NCBI GenBank assembly: GCA_024195585.1 | Contig: SWBL01000201.1 | Location: 28,789-92,788 of the forward strand | Origin: Aureobasidium sp. EXF-3400 | Lineage: Eukaryota > Ascomycota > Dothideomycetes > Dothideales > Saccotheciaceae | Direction of reading: 5' to 3' | Length of the DNA stretch: 64,000 nucleotides | Part shown: positions 11,462 to 22,427 of the stretch, in pieces | How the letters are laid out: each line of letters starts with the position of its first letter | How positions within the stretch are numbered: position 1 is the stretch's first letter | The notes under the pieces: generated by a model | Told to the model about the DNA's origin: nothing | Databases searched by the model: none | Seen by the model: the letters and a program-made list of their open reading frames with translations, nothing else | Position numbers and translations under genes: made by a program

Positions 11462-12514
11462 TTAGACGCCTGCGTCTTCAGGGGCGACATTGAGATTCCA
11501 ATCGATCACACCATCATCACCATATCTCTCTTTGAGCCATTCATTCGCCTTGGTAAAGTGGCCACAGTCAAACTAAAAGTCCCGTCAGATGATTCTTCTT
11601 TTCTATACCCTAAGGAGAGGAAAAACTTACGAAGCCTTTGTGTGCACTCAGAGGACTAGGATGAACGCTCTTGAGAACATAATGCTTTGATCCGTTGATA
11701 CCCGCACAGCGTTTCTGTGCAGGAGAACCCCAAGCCAAGAAGACAACGCCGTGGGTACGCTTCTGACAGACGATATCAATGACTTTTTGCGTGAACTTCT
11801 CCCAGCCCTTGCCAGCGTGTGAGTTGGCCTCGTGAGCGCGAACGGTAAGGCAGGTATTCAGTAGCAGGACGCCACGATCGGCCCAAGGTGTGAGCAAGCC
11901 TCCCTTGTTGGGCGGAGGCTCGAAAGATGGGTATTCTTTTTTCAATGCTTTGTAGATGTTCTGGAGCGATGGAGGGGCGGGAGTCGGAGGTCTGACGGAG
12001 AAGCAAAGGCCGTGAGCCTGATTGAGGTTATGGTAGGGATCCTGACCTAGAATGACCGCCTGGACGGTACTGAGCGGCGTGTGTCGCGACCTGGAGGGGT
12101 TGTTAGTGATTCACGGCACGTTGATGGAGGTCTTGAGCAGACGCACCAGCTGTAGACATCTTCTGACGGAGGGAAGATCTTCTTGCCAGACTCGGCTTCG
12201 CTCTTGAGGAACTTCTTCAGGTCAAGGAACGACTTGGTTGTGATTTCATCCTTGAGTACGGCGAGCCAGCTTTCGTGCAATGTTTCAATCTCAAGTTTGA
12301 GTAGTGTCTTTTGTTCTTCGGTCAGGCCGGCGATCCATTTTTCCTTGTCAAACTTGAGTGCAGGAGCAGGGTCGGTTGAACCTTTGGATGGGTTGGTCGA
12401 TGACGTTGACGGGTTAGGCTTGGGAGGGCCAAAGAAACTGGTGATGGAGCTGTTGGCCTTTGGCTTTTTTGCTTCAGCGGCAGCAATGTCGGCTGCTTTG
12501 CGTTTGAGAGACAT
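11462..12514 (-). CDS. UNG1: uracil-DNA glycosylase
   Basis: Removes uracil from DNA in base excision repair. Exons are 12514-12147, 12090-11631 and 11572-11462, coding 312 residues. Family motifs are all present: GQDPYH (138-143, catalytic Asp140 as water activator), LLLN (198-201, uracil-binding Asn201) and HPSPLS (266-271, catalytic His266). The N-terminus KRK...KKPK looks like a nuclear signal and is followed by SSITSFFG (22-29), a PCNA-binding PIP-like box as in nuclear UNG. The frame is open upstream of the chosen start to in-frame ATGs at 12685 and 12697, encoding an Arg-rich stretch that could serve as a mitochondrial leader. The WW-protein gene starts 317 bp away in the opposite direction. 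Confidence 0.95.
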
Positions 12515-12830
12515 GGTAGCAATTGAATGAGATAAGTGAATCGTCCTCGAGAAAGAACGATGTCTCGCACCTCGAATAAATTGGTTCAGGCGGACGCGCC
12601 TCACGCGTAGTGGCCTGTGCTGTCTGTCCGTAGGGAAGACCTGGTGGCTGAAGCTTTCCCCACAGCACAGTGGCGCAAGAACCATGTCATGCGTCATCAC
12701 TTGAACGGCAGGAGCACAAGTGATGAACAAGGAAACCGCAATCCGATAGCAAGCTTTCTTCTGTCCTTCTAGACTCTTCCACTCTTCCACTCTTCCGCTT
12801 CTTCTCCTCACCTACACATCTATCACAACA
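12515..12830. promoter_or_regulatory. short divergent promoter, UNG and WW-protein gene
   Basis: Only 316 bp separate the two divergent start codons, so both promoters must lie here. The plus-strand side has CTTCCACT repeats just before the WW-gene ATG (12774-12800), a pyrimidine-rich tract typical of fungal leaders. Confidence 0.6.
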
Positions 12831-13679
12831 ATGGCGTCCTCATCAGCAGCTCAGATCCCTGGAGATCAACCCCCTCCTTACAGCAAGAACGACCCGACTC
12901 CTCACAAGACTCGCAATGGTATTCCACCTGACCACCGCCGCTCTATGGAAGACGCAAGCCGCGAAGTCCCCGAAGGCTGGATCAGACAGTATGATCCTCA
13001 GACCAGCCATCAGTTCTATGTCGACACACGCACCGAGCGCGCCATCTGGCACCATCCCTACGATGACGACGAGTACATGGCCTCCCTGTCGCCTGAACAG
13101 CGCGCCCGCATCAGAGGTCTGAGTCGTGTGCCTACTGATGCCGACATTATCGCCGAGAGCTCAGAAGACGACGCTCATGACCCCAGAGGTCCACCTAAAC
13201 GCCAAGACTCCAATCCCAGCGGCATGAAGAAGTTTGGCCGCAAGATCAAGGACAAAGTGACCTCGAGCACTCACCAAGAAAGAGAAGCCGCCCGCAAGAA
13301 GCGTGCCGACGAAGAGCAAAAAGCTTACCAGCGTCATCTCCAATTCCGCCAGGCAATGCAAAAAGCTGTTCAAACTGGTCAGCCTCAGTTGATCGGCAAA
13401 GACCGCGAAGGCCGCGACTGCTACCTTACTCCTCCTCAAGGTGCCCAAAGCCAGCAACAAAACGTCCGCATGATCAATCCCTTCGGTTCGCCATATGGAG
13501 GTGTCGGTGGAGGCTATCCTGGAGGCTATGGCGGAGGCTATGGCGGCGGTTACGGAATGTACGGACGTCCAGCCTATGGTTATGCACGTCCCTATGGCTA
13601 CGGCTACGGAGGTGGTTTGGGTCTCCCTATCTTGGGAGGTCTCGCTGGAGGTGCTCTTCTGGGAGGATTGCTGTTCTAG
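12831..13679 (+). CDS. WW-domain protein with PPPY motif and Gly/Tyr-rich tail
   Basis: Single-exon, 282 residues. A WW domain covers about residues 46-77 (VPEGW ... AIWHHP), the fold that binds PPxY peptides. The protein itself carries PPPY at residues 14-17. The middle is charged with a basic helix-forming segment (about 145-180, REAARKKRADEEQKAYQRHL). The C-terminal ~60 residues are Gly/Tyr repeats (GGYGGGYGGGYG type) ending in a hydrophobic Gly-rich stretch resembling a glycine zipper. I do not know a named orthologue. The layout suggests an adaptor that self-associates or links to Rsp5-type ubiquitin ligases, which is inference. Confidence 0.8.
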   Translation: MASSSAAQIPGDQPPPYSKNDPTPHKTRNGIPPDHRRSMEDASREVPEGWIRQYDPQTSHQFYVDTRTERAIWHHPYDDDEYMASLSPEQRARIRGLSRVPTDADIIAESSEDDAHDPRGPPKRQDSNPSGMKKFGRKIKDKVTSSTHQEREAARKKRADEEQKAYQRHLQFRQAMQKAVQTGQPQLIGKDREGRDCYLTPPQGAQSQQQNVRMINPFGSPYGGVGGGYPGGYGGGYGGGYGMYGRPAYGYARPYGYGYGGGLGLPILGGLAGGALLGGLLF

Positions 13680-14326
13680 GAGTCCTTAAGTTTGCTGCAC
13701 CATCTTTAACGACGTAACGAACGCCAGCCTTAAGCTGATACCCTAATTTTATCCTAGTATCCTTTACTCGTCAATTTTGCAAAATCTCAGTCACTCGGAA
13801 ATCCGAGTCGGGATACAGAACGGCCGCAACCTGGTTTTACTCAATCAAAGCATGACAATTCTGTGTCTTTCCCTCATTTCGGTGATTGACTGAGAAGAAT
13901 GGTGGAAACAACAGTCGGACCACGCGACTTCCATATCTGCTGCTCTCACGACTAAATATCGTAAAAATCCCGTCTTCGATGTTTCGGCTCATAGATCTCC
14001 ACTGCACTCAAGGCGAAGTCTCGTAGAAGGGTTGCATGCGAAACGTTAATAAGCAAAATGGCCTATAACCATGCTTAGGAATTACAGTCCTGGAGAGTCA
14101 CACGCATCGAACCCATCACCCTGCTGTATGGAAGTTGTATCGGAGAGAATTGAACACGGTGGAGGCCTTTTCTGATTGCTAGTTTACGTCCTGCATTCTT
14201 GCTTCTCGCTTGCGCTCACATCTCTCTGCGCGTCCTGCTCATTTCATTGCCTCATTGTGGTTGATCTTGTTTGTACATGCTTTTGAAACTCAAGTGTTTT
14301 CAGATACTGCAAAGCTCCAAGTTGCT
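13680..14326. other. intergenic, convergent, with a CGG-N4-CCG palindrome
   Basis: 3' region of the WW gene (+) and the Lys-rich protein gene (-). It contains a perfect 7+7 bp inverted repeat at 13793-13808 around two bases, with CGGAAATCCG at its centre, the form bound by Zn2Cys6 dimers. No gene seen. Confidence 0.5.
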
Positions 14327-14909
14327 TCAGACTTCAGCATCTTCGGCATCAGCACCTGCAACAGCACCGGCCTCAGAGTCCTCGTCGACAGGCTCGTTCT
14401 TGATGACGGTCTTCTTCTTGATAGGGGTCTCCTCGTCGTTCTCGCTGTCATCGCTGTCGCTAGCGACCTTGCGCTTCTTGTTTGCCTTGCCCTTGGTGCT
14501 CTTGGTCTTGGGGGTGGCCTTCTTCTTGGGAGTCTTGACGGCAGGGGTGTTGGGAGGAGCAACAGTACCGTTGGTAGTAGTGATGGTAGTGTCGAACTCG
14601 AGGAGCTTCTTCTTGGTGACGCGCAGCATCTCGCGAGCCGAGTTGGCGGTCTTGGAGCCGGTGAGCTGAGAGAACTTCTCGTAGTCGATCTGCAAGAGGA
14701 AGCGAGGATGTTAGTTCGAGTCCAAGATGAATGAAGATCCATTATATCTTTGGAAAGCTTGTACTGTTCTGCACTGCAGACACTTTGCACATTCCTGGAT
14801 GATCTTCTGTGACAGATATGAGAACGCTTACCTTGGGTTCGACATCAACGCAGAGCCAGGCCAGGGCCAGGTAGCGGTTCTGGGTGTCAGAAAGCGGAAG
14901 ACCAGGCAT
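14327..14909 (-). CDS. small Lys/Ala-rich, acidic-tailed nuclear-type protein
   Basis: Exons 14909-14832 and 14689-14327 with a 142-nt intron, phase 0, give 146 residues. The N-terminal ~60 residues are ordered-looking (LPLSDTQNRYLALAWLCVD, then YEKFSQLTGSKTANSAREM and RVTKKKLLEF). A Lys/Thr/Pro-rich segment with KKRK and an acidic Ser/Asp tail follow. VIKNE near residue 124 fits the SUMO consensus (hydrophobic-K-x-E). The layout resembles small chromatin-associated fungal proteins, but I recognise no named family; histone H1 is unlikely because there is no winged-helix core. Confidence 0.7.
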
Positions 14910-16642
14910 CTTGAATGAGATGGCGCGAGTTGAAGGTTTCCGAATGTTGTTGCTGCCGAGGAGGTTAGATATGTGTCGCGAGAGTGCACTGTTGTGGGTG
15001 TAGCAGGAAGTCTGACGCGTCTGAGGAGCGTTTGTGAGTGAAGGGAGTTGCTGGAGAAATGCAAGTGGTGAAGATATGCTCGAGAGGAAACTAACGCTGA
15101 TGAATGGATCTGGCAAGATCTTGATCCAGATGCAAAGATCTGGAAAGTGCTGGAGGAGAGACAGGAGAGAAAAGAGGAAAAGAATCTCTCGGAGACTTTA
15201 TGGTGACAAGTGTTGTGCAGACCAGTGAGGATAGAATCGCGAGATGCAGTGAGAAGGAGACCAACACGTCCAACCTTGCGAGTCCAGGAAAATGACTGTC
15301 AAGCAGCCAGAAAATCCCACTCACTTTGGATGTCAAGGAACTGTCCAATCTGATTTGTCGAGAATGCAGAAAGAGTCGATCACTAGGATATGGTTGGAAA
15401 CATACTGTGTTTAGAAAGCAAGAAACGACCCAATGTTAGAGCTGCTGGTGTAATGTTTACAGATCATCGATCTGAGCTTGACAGCCTGAAGATATCATGT
15501 TCTGTTCGGATTCTCAAAGAGCATTAAGTGACTACGGCCATGTCGAGAACCACACATTGTTGCTCTTGATTGCGTGCTTGGGTGATATCAGCGAGGGTTC
15601 TTGAGACATACTTATCAGTCACAACGTGCAACAAGGCGTCTTCTGAATCAAGACCGGGAACAACTCCTTATCCACTGACCCGAGAGCTGGATATCTCTCC
15701 TGTTTGCTTGGGCCATCTGTATGTATAGTGTATTCAGTCCTAAGAGCCATCAGGCATTGCGGAGTATCTCAATCAAACAAGGTGGAGCATGGATGCCTTG
15801 GAGGGTTACATGTGGGGATGTCCATCTAGAAGATCGAGTGCGAGACATTGACTTTGCTGAGCCTTGGAATCTACCTTGCTGTTCTTTGATCATCATGAAT
15901 CCTGGCACCTGGTATGTCCGGTAGAATAGAAAAACCATGCTAAATCCCTCAAAGACATTTTGGCCGAGCATCCATTGACAGAACACAGAACCTCCAGATC
16001 TGTCGTTCAGGCACCAACATACTGCAGGGACTAGCGGCTCCTTGCAGATCTATGAGTTTAGATTCGATGGACGCATGATTCAATGCGAGAGAAGTGCAGA
16101 AATTTTGTCGCAATGATGTTTGTTTAATGCAGATGCTTGTGCCAATACGACTTTTCATTCTTGTCTGTTCAAGAATTCATACTGTCAGGTCTTCGGCAGT
16201 GCCAATAAAGCGGTGAAATCCTGACCAGAAGGCTACATACCGAATGGCAGGTAATGGTTGTGTTATAGCCTGACGTTGTCATGCCGCTGAGGTTGAATCA
16301 GGTTCAGTTATAAATAGAAACAAAAAAGAAGGAACAATTGACATAAGCCACCATTTGTGACGATCAAATCTGCAAAGTCAGCAGGTTTTGGCAGATCGAA
16401 GGAGCAACACAGCCATTTCAAAGCCGCTGCGTGGGAGATCTGATCCTTAGTGGCTTTTGGTAGAGGGGAAATACGAGGCGACGCAAGGCAACAACATAAA
16501 AACTGAAAGTGCTGCTGTACCGTCTTCGATCCTTCGCCAAGGACCAATACATGCTTCTTCGAGATGGAAATATAAATACTGAAAGTTCCACTTGTAGACT
16601 GTACATATCAATTGCAACCTACTTCAGAGCTTCTATTCCAAT
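14910..16642. other. 1.7 kb divergent intergenic region
   Basis: Promoter region for the Lys-rich protein (-) and the four-helix membrane protein (+). Frames are short and unsupported. A TATA-like AATATAAATACT lies at 16569-16580, about 65 bp before the start at 16643. Nothing else recognised. Confidence 0.5.
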
Positions 16643-17342
16643 ATGACATTCCAGGAAACTGCAGACATGAACCGAAAGATTGCCTGGTCTGGAAAGGTTC
16701 TCATCCCGATGTGGACAATCCAAATTGCAGCGACACTGTCAAACATCATTGGCTACATATGTTTCCTGGTATGGTATAGAAACTACAGCTACAATTGGGC
16801 CTCTGGTGGCGCTCAGTACGAGTAAGTGATATGTAATACATGTGAACCTAGCAGAAGTAAGCTTACCAACGATAAAAAAAATAGCATGAACCGTGCGACC
16901 TACGGGTTCATCTCAGCAGTCATTCTCGTTATCCTGTGGTTCTTTGCTCTTTCCATGATAATCGTTGAGATTGCTCGGTTCCACAAGAAGCACCTGCCTG
17001 CCAAGACGATGCTCACATCTCAAATCATCCTAAGTGTCTTCTGTACCATCTGCTTCCTTCTCGAAATGCTTGGGCTCTTCCTCAATGTCGATGGCGGGAT
17101 CAAGACGGTGCTGAACTTCTTTGCCACGATTGTTGCCTTGTAAGTGGTCATCTTTTTTTGTTATAGAATGCTGATGAGGTGACAGAGCATTCTTCTATGG
17201 CACTCTGATCTACACAATTGTCATCTACCACAGACGAAAGCTGGCAAAGAGAGAGTCGAAGAACTCGTATGGTATGACAGGTCTGGACGAAGAAGCCGGT
17301 CATGGTAAGGGCGAGACCAAGGTTGAAGTGAACAAGGCATAG
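16643..17342 (+). CDS. four-transmembrane protein of unknown function
   Basis: Exons 16643-16821, 16885-17139 and 17186-17342 give 196 residues; all joins keep frame. Four hydrophobic segments are visible: VLIPMWTIQIAATLSNIIGY in exon 1, two in exon 2, and one spanning the exon 2/3 join (ATIVALAFFYGTLIYTIVIY). They are followed by a polar tail beginning RRKLAKRESK. There is no signal peptide separate from the first helix. The size and four-helix layout are MARVEL-like, but no diagnostic motif is visible. A TATA-like element lies about 65 bp upstream. Confidence 0.75.
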
Positions 17343-17595
17343 GAAAGCAAGCTTTAAGGTAGCCGTCAAGGTCTCCTAAAAACTCAGGACAATACAAGGA
17401 AGGGGAATCCGCATCATGGTCTATTGGCGATGTTCAGATGGACGTTCGTTATTGATGAGGGTATATAATCATAATGCGTTACCGCTTGCTTCTACTTTGT
17501 CATTAATAAAAAGTGCGCTTGTACTTGAACCAGGACCGGGTCTAAAGGAAAATGAAAAACAGATCGGAAGGGTGAAAGGAGGAAGAAGACAAGTC

Positions 17596-18538
17596 CTAGA
17601 CTGAAGAGTCCTTAGTTCTGATGGTGTTCAATTCAACGGTGTCATGGGTTTGAGCTTTGATCAATTTGCCGTTGCGAGTAGACAGGTTTCCGTAGAGTCC
17701 GAGTTTGGTTTCGGTGATCCATTCGCGCAGCTTGATCAAGTAATGGACAATGACGAAGACGACAACTGTGGCGGCCAGGATGCCGATACAAGCTCCGGCG
17801 ACTAAACCCGTGCCGTTCTTACTATCTCTCCAGTAAGCAAGAGGAATCATTCCAATGTCAACTTGAGTGTATGCTTACGGATCTAGGAAGGGATACACAT
17901 AAAAGTGTTGCGTTGAGTGGGTAAGATAGGCGAGGCCGAGGTAAAGTGCAAGCAGAATGATGAGAGGGACAATGTTGAACCAAGGATGCGGCAGCGTCCG
18001 AGGAAACACGATTTCACCGAATGCCATAACAGAGTTGAGCGCATGCTGGGAGATATTGGACCAAGTAGTCCACTCATTGGCGAAAGCTCCATTGGAAAGA
18101 GCACCCCAGAATACGGCTGCCACCATGTTAGCATCGCATCAATTGTTACAGTTTTGTTACCCACTTACCAGTGACGATGAAGGGAAACACTGTGACAGTG
18201 GCATAGAACACTGAATGCAACCACTGAAGAGACCTCGGCCACTTTTGCAGCCAGGACTCGCCGTACACCCAGAAACTCGCTGAATGAGCGCACGAAACAG
18301 CGTAGTAGAAAGCCAGTCCCCAATAGCCGAGCACAGTGAAATAACTGAATGATTGGCCTGCATATTTACTGCCTTCATGGCCCAAATTGACGAAGATGAC
18401 GATAAAGGCATAGAAAGCGACGATGCCACGCCATACGGCCAGTTGCAGAGGCGAGAGGAACCATGAAGTTGCGAAGCGCGAGGTATAGTCGTCTGTAGTG
18501 GCGAGGCGGTAGGGCTCACGAACCCATTGATCAAACAT
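17596..18538 (-). CDS. polytopic membrane protein, FAR-17a/AIG1-like
   Basis: Exons 18538-18169, 18116-17879 and 17821-17596 give 277 residues. The layout is a short cytosolic N-terminus (MFDQWVREPYRLATT), then about six hydrophobic segments including WRGIVAFYAFIVIFV, FSYFTVLGYWGLAFYYAV, a central WSNISQHALNSVMAFGEIVF with a His, and LIILLALYLGLAYLTH. It ends with a polar tail of ~45 residues. The spacing and the WSNIS.HALN motif resemble fungal members of the FAR-17a/AIG1 family (integral membrane hydrolases for branched fatty-acid esters in animals); this assignment is from memory. It is convergent with the four-helix gene, 253 bp away. Confidence 0.7.
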
Positions 18539-19144
18539 TGTGTACCCGCAGTTCTCGATCTCGAGACCAGATAATGTATCCTGAAGCCTTGCAAGCAAGG
18601 AGAAAAGAAGAATGTGTCCACCAGTTGAGGAATGTTTGTTGAGCAGGCAGGGTGACAAAAAGTCCGAAGCCCGAAGAGATTACCGTAGACGAACGATTAT
18701 TATCGGTCGCTGCAAGCGATTAACGAGCGGCAAGCAATCACTATATTATATTATGGACATAGCGCCTGGTCTGGAAGCCTTGTTTTTTTTTGAGTTGAGC
18801 TGCGACCACGTTTTGCTGATCAGCAAATCCTAACTACTCGAGTGTAATGTTCTGAGAACTGAAACACTGTTTGGGTTGCTATATAGCTAGAACACTGAGC
18901 GTTGATTGGGCTAGCGCGGATGAACTGCAGACTTCAAAATTATCGGCGAGGTCTGCCCATCACGCTGCAGAGCCCGCCCAGTGCGCAAAAGTCGCGACAT
19001 AATTTCATGGAGAGTGTAGAGCAATATTGTCTGTTGTCGAGGCAGTGAGGAAATAATACGGCGCCATCGATGGTGTGGCTTGGCCGTTAAGTTTACTCTA
19101 ACCGTCACAAGCAAGACACCATGTTTCATTTCTGCTTCTTCGCC
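18539..19144. other. intergenic, promoter side of the AIG1-like gene
   Basis: About 600 bp between two minus-strand genes. There is an A/T-rich patch at 18738-18755 and a poly-T run near 18783. No gene seen. Confidence 0.5.
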
Positions 19145-20575
19145 TCATCGTGAGCGGTCCTTCCAACCGCAGGCGGTGCAACACCACCACATATGCTCCA
19201 CGAATGTTCCACATTCACGACAATTCCATCCCAGTGATTCCTTTTTGCTCTGCTTCTTCTCTGCGTATGCTGGCGTAGGACGCGCGTCATCTCTACGGCC
19301 AGCAATGGTAGAATTGGCGGCTGGAGTCAAAAAAGCTGGACGCTCCACGCCGCAAGCATCGCAGGCTAAATGCGTCTGCAGGTTGATGAAAGTACAAACT
19401 TGACATGCCCAACTATCAGAGTCGGGTGGTTGGTGGGTGACCACACCCTCAGTGGGGGATTCGTCGTCGTCGTCCTCAGTCAAATCGATTAATGGTGTGT
19501 CCTTCTTGGCAACTCCTCCAAGTAATGGTTTCGCAAGAAGCGGTGGCTTGGTAAGAATCTGTACATCCTCGTCCATGGACAGAGGACGCTTTCTAGATTG
19601 ATCGTCTTTCAGACTTTCCTGCAGTGCCCACCTCATCTGTTCGTCCTCGCTTCTGAACAAATCAGAGTCGTGTGTGCTGGGTCCGGTTGTAGCGAGTCCG
19701 TGTTCTTTAGACCACGTCAGACCGCCAGTTGGTGGAGGCGTACTGAAAGTGCCGTTCATCTTTTGAGCTTCTTCTTCCTCGATGAGATCGAACAGTGCCT
19801 CTGCTATAGCGCGATTGTTGGCATCGTCTTCTTCTGCCTTAGTTCTGAAGGTATGCCTGCCAGCCTGTTCTGCGAGGTTGTTGGCCTGAGCAGTGCCAGA
19901 TGCGCATCCACGATCAACGGTGGCTCTTCGATCTGCTGCGTCTGCTAGAACCTTACGAAGATCTGCCCCTGGGGGTATCCTCTTTCCTCCAACAGTCCTG
20001 CCGGAACCCTTCTGAAGCACACGACGCTGCTCTGCGTTGGCACGCGCTAAGCGTCTCATCTCATGCTGTGGAGGCACAGGACCACCACCAAGCTTTCTGC
20101 CACCAGTCAAGAAGCCTTCGCCAGTATAGCCTCGGAGTAACAGCGTCTCATGGTCGTCCCTTAGCTCGTCCCAGAGGGCATGGAAGTTTGAATCGTGGTC
20201 ACCAAAGACGATATGAGAAAGTTCATGTAGTAGCGTGTCGACACACTGTTCGATGGGAAGGAAGGTGCCTGGGTTGTGGGTGTATCGTAGACGTACACAG
20301 ATCTTCGCCGTCCTGTTGATATTCAAACCCAACAGACGCTCATCGTCAGGCAGAAACTCGCTTAGAACTCTGACCTTCCAAGAACGCTTCCTCATTAGAG
20401 GCTTGACGAGAGAAGCTATCTTTCGCAGCCGGAGAAGAGCCTCTTCGGGTTGTGGACAGTCCCTGAGGTGCTCATAGGAGCCAAAGAGCGCGTCATGTTC
20501 TTGAAATGACGACGGGTACGATTTTTGGTGATTTGATGGGCCGCCGACTCTGATGTTGTTACCGCGTGGGAACAT
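19145..20575 (-). CDS. Wss1-like WLM metalloprotease with UIM, SIM and zinc fingers
   Basis: Single-exon, 476 residues. The WLM domain covers about residues 25-160 and carries HELSHIVFGDH (117-127), the HExxHxxxxxH zinc-protease signature. Wss1/SPRTN-type enzymes cut proteins crosslinked to DNA. C-terminal partner motifs are visible: a ubiquitin-interacting motif DEQMRWALQESL (about 311-322), a SUMO-interacting LIDLTEDDDD (362-371), a RanBP2/NZF finger WACQVCTF..ACDACGVERP (389-413) and a second four-Cys cluster at the end (CREC ... CCTAC). This arrangement would let the protease read both SUMO and ubiquitin at a lesion. A divergent promoter of 585 bp is shared with the DUF1776 gene. Confidence 0.9.
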   Translation of the reverse strand: MFPRGNNIRVGGPSNHQKSYPSSFQEHDALFGSYEHLRDCPQPEEALLRLRKIASLVKPLMRKRSWKVRVLSEFLPDDERLLGLNINRTAKICVRLRYTHNPGTFLPIEQCVDTLLHELSHIVFGDHDSNFHALWDELRDDHETLLLRGYTGEGFLTGGRKLGGGPVPPQHEMRRLARANAEQRRVLQKGSGRTVGGKRIPPGADLRKVLADAADRRATVDRGCASGTAQANNLAEQAGRHTFRTKAEEDDANNRAIAEALFDLIEEEEAQKMNGTFSTPPPTGGLTWSKEHGLATTGPSTHDSDLFRSEDEQMRWALQESLKDDQSRKRPLSMDEDVQILTKPPLLAKPLLGGVAKKDTPLIDLTEDDDDESPTEGVVTHQPPDSDSWACQVCTFINLQTHLACDACGVERPAFLTPAANSTIAGRRDDARPTPAYAEKKQSKKESLGWNCRECGTFVEHMWWCCTACGWKDRSR

Positions 20576-21160
20576 GGTTGCTTCGGTGAGACAGGACGTC
20601 TCGGCGCCAGGATAATCTGGTGATAGTCAAGTAGCAAGATCAGTGGCGTTCGCGAGGTGTGCTGGGAGCGGGCAAGCACTCTTTCACTTCCATTACGTGT
20701 AGACAGTGACTCGTGTAGGAGATCAACTACAAGCCGGGGCAAGATAGAGGTTTTTGCTGGCAAAGACAACAAGTGATGGGTTCGTCAGCAGTGGCGAGGC
20801 CGCAACACACGACGACCCTAGAGGGAAGGCGCCAAGACGAGCACGATGAAGCATTGCGTGTTGGCTCATCTCTTAAGACAGAATCACACTCAAGCAACTA
20901 GAACTAGGCATTGTGCTCACGGATACTGGTCGTCCCGAAAGCCTCAGGGTGAATGAGGGAGATGGGAGAAACAGCACGCCCAGGCATGAAAGCGAAAATA
21001 AGCACTCGCTCGGCACAGTTTCCCTTCTCAAGGACCCCGCATCATACAGGAATACAGGAACCATGACGGTGTTTTTCGACAACCCTTGACGAACTTGGTC
21101 GCGAGACCTGCCTACTTCTACATAATCACTCATCAACCATAACAACCAGGCCCGGACGAC
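20576..21160. promoter_or_regulatory. divergent promoter, WLM protease and DUF1776 gene
   Basis: 585 bp between divergent start codons. No reading frame or sharp core element recognised. Confidence 0.4.
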
Positions 21161-22427
21161 ATGACTGACGCCCAGTACTTTATCGACTCGGCACGGCAGC
21201 AGTACAACGACCTTGCTGGTGGTCTAGAGAGACACTTCGAAAATGTTGCGACGCAGTTGAGAGACTGGTTACCAGAGCAGATGCGACCTCGTCCTCCGCC
21301 ACCGCCTCCACCTCGCTCACTCAGTCCTGCCACGTACTGGAACCAAGTCAATCGATGGATATCGCGCAACAGCGCTCTGAGTGCTGGTATCCTTGCTTTT
21401 GTCGGCACAGGTGCTGTTTTGGTATTCATACAGAGGTCGACACACGTCAAAAAGAGAAGAGCTAGGAAGTCGAACAATGGTGCAAGGACAGAGGTTGTAG
21501 TCCTTGCTGGTTCTCCTACTTCACCCTTGACTACCGCCATCGCTATGGACCTCGAGCGTCGCGGCTTCATTGTCTATGTCATCACCAGCACCAGAGAAGA
21601 TGAAGAACACCTGCGCAAGCAGTTGCGTCCAGATGTGCTTCCCTTTGACCTTGATCTCATCCATGTGAGTGCTTTTCGGTAGCCACAACGGAACGCCCTG
21701 ACTGACTATGCAATAGCCCGACAAGGCCGAGGGCCAAATGCATCGCTTCCACCACTTCTTGTCCCGCCATCACCATGCCTTCGACGGAGCTTCTGCTCAT
21801 CGTCTGACGTTAGCAGGTGTCATTCTCGTTCCTGACATTTCATCTGCGACTGTTGGATCGATTGCCCAGCTCTCGCCAGAAGCTTGGTCGACCGCTCTCA
21901 ACGCGAAAGTCCTGCACACCATCACCGTCGCAAGATATATGCTCCCGCTTGTGACTGAGTTCAAGAGTAAAATACTCCTTCTTACACCAAACGTCATATC
22001 TTCCTTGCGACCACCTTACCGTGCAATCGAAAGCACCGTATCTTCTGCGCTTGGCGCGTTTGCTGCCTCTTTGTCCTCGGAACTCAGTCTTCAAGGGTTG
22101 CATGCCTGCCATTTCAAGCTCGGAAACATTGAAATCGCGGGGAGCAAACAGAAAAGAGATGAGAACAGGAGGGTCAGGGGTGCTTTAGGCACACCGATAC
22201 GCAAACTCCACGAGGCCATGTTTGACGCGTTGCACAGTAGCAATCCCAGTCGTACATGGCATGTAGGCAGGGGTAGCTTGATCTACGACTTGGTCGGATC
22301 GTGGATACCTAGTGGAGTTGTAGGTTGGATGATGGGATTGCGGCATGCGCCTGGAAACGAGGATCAGCAAACTCCTGAATCCGAAGATTCTTCAAGCGAC
22401 CGATCGATCACATGGGAGAAGATTTGA
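21161..22427 (+). CDS. DUF1776 family protein, SDR-like, membrane anchored
   Basis: Exons 21161-21664 and 21717-22427 give 404 residues. There is an N-terminal helix-rich region, a poly-Pro stretch (seven P), then one hydrophobic segment (SALSAGILAFVGTGAVLVFI, about 70-89) followed by a KKRRARK basic anchor. After that comes a degenerate Rossmann-like domain (VVVLAGSPTSPLTTAIAMDL) with SDR-like order including LRPPYRAIESTVSSALGAF. The catalytic YxxxK is not obvious. This matches the fungal DUF1776 family that includes yeast YSC83, a mitochondrial outer-membrane protein of unknown role. Confidence 0.75.
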
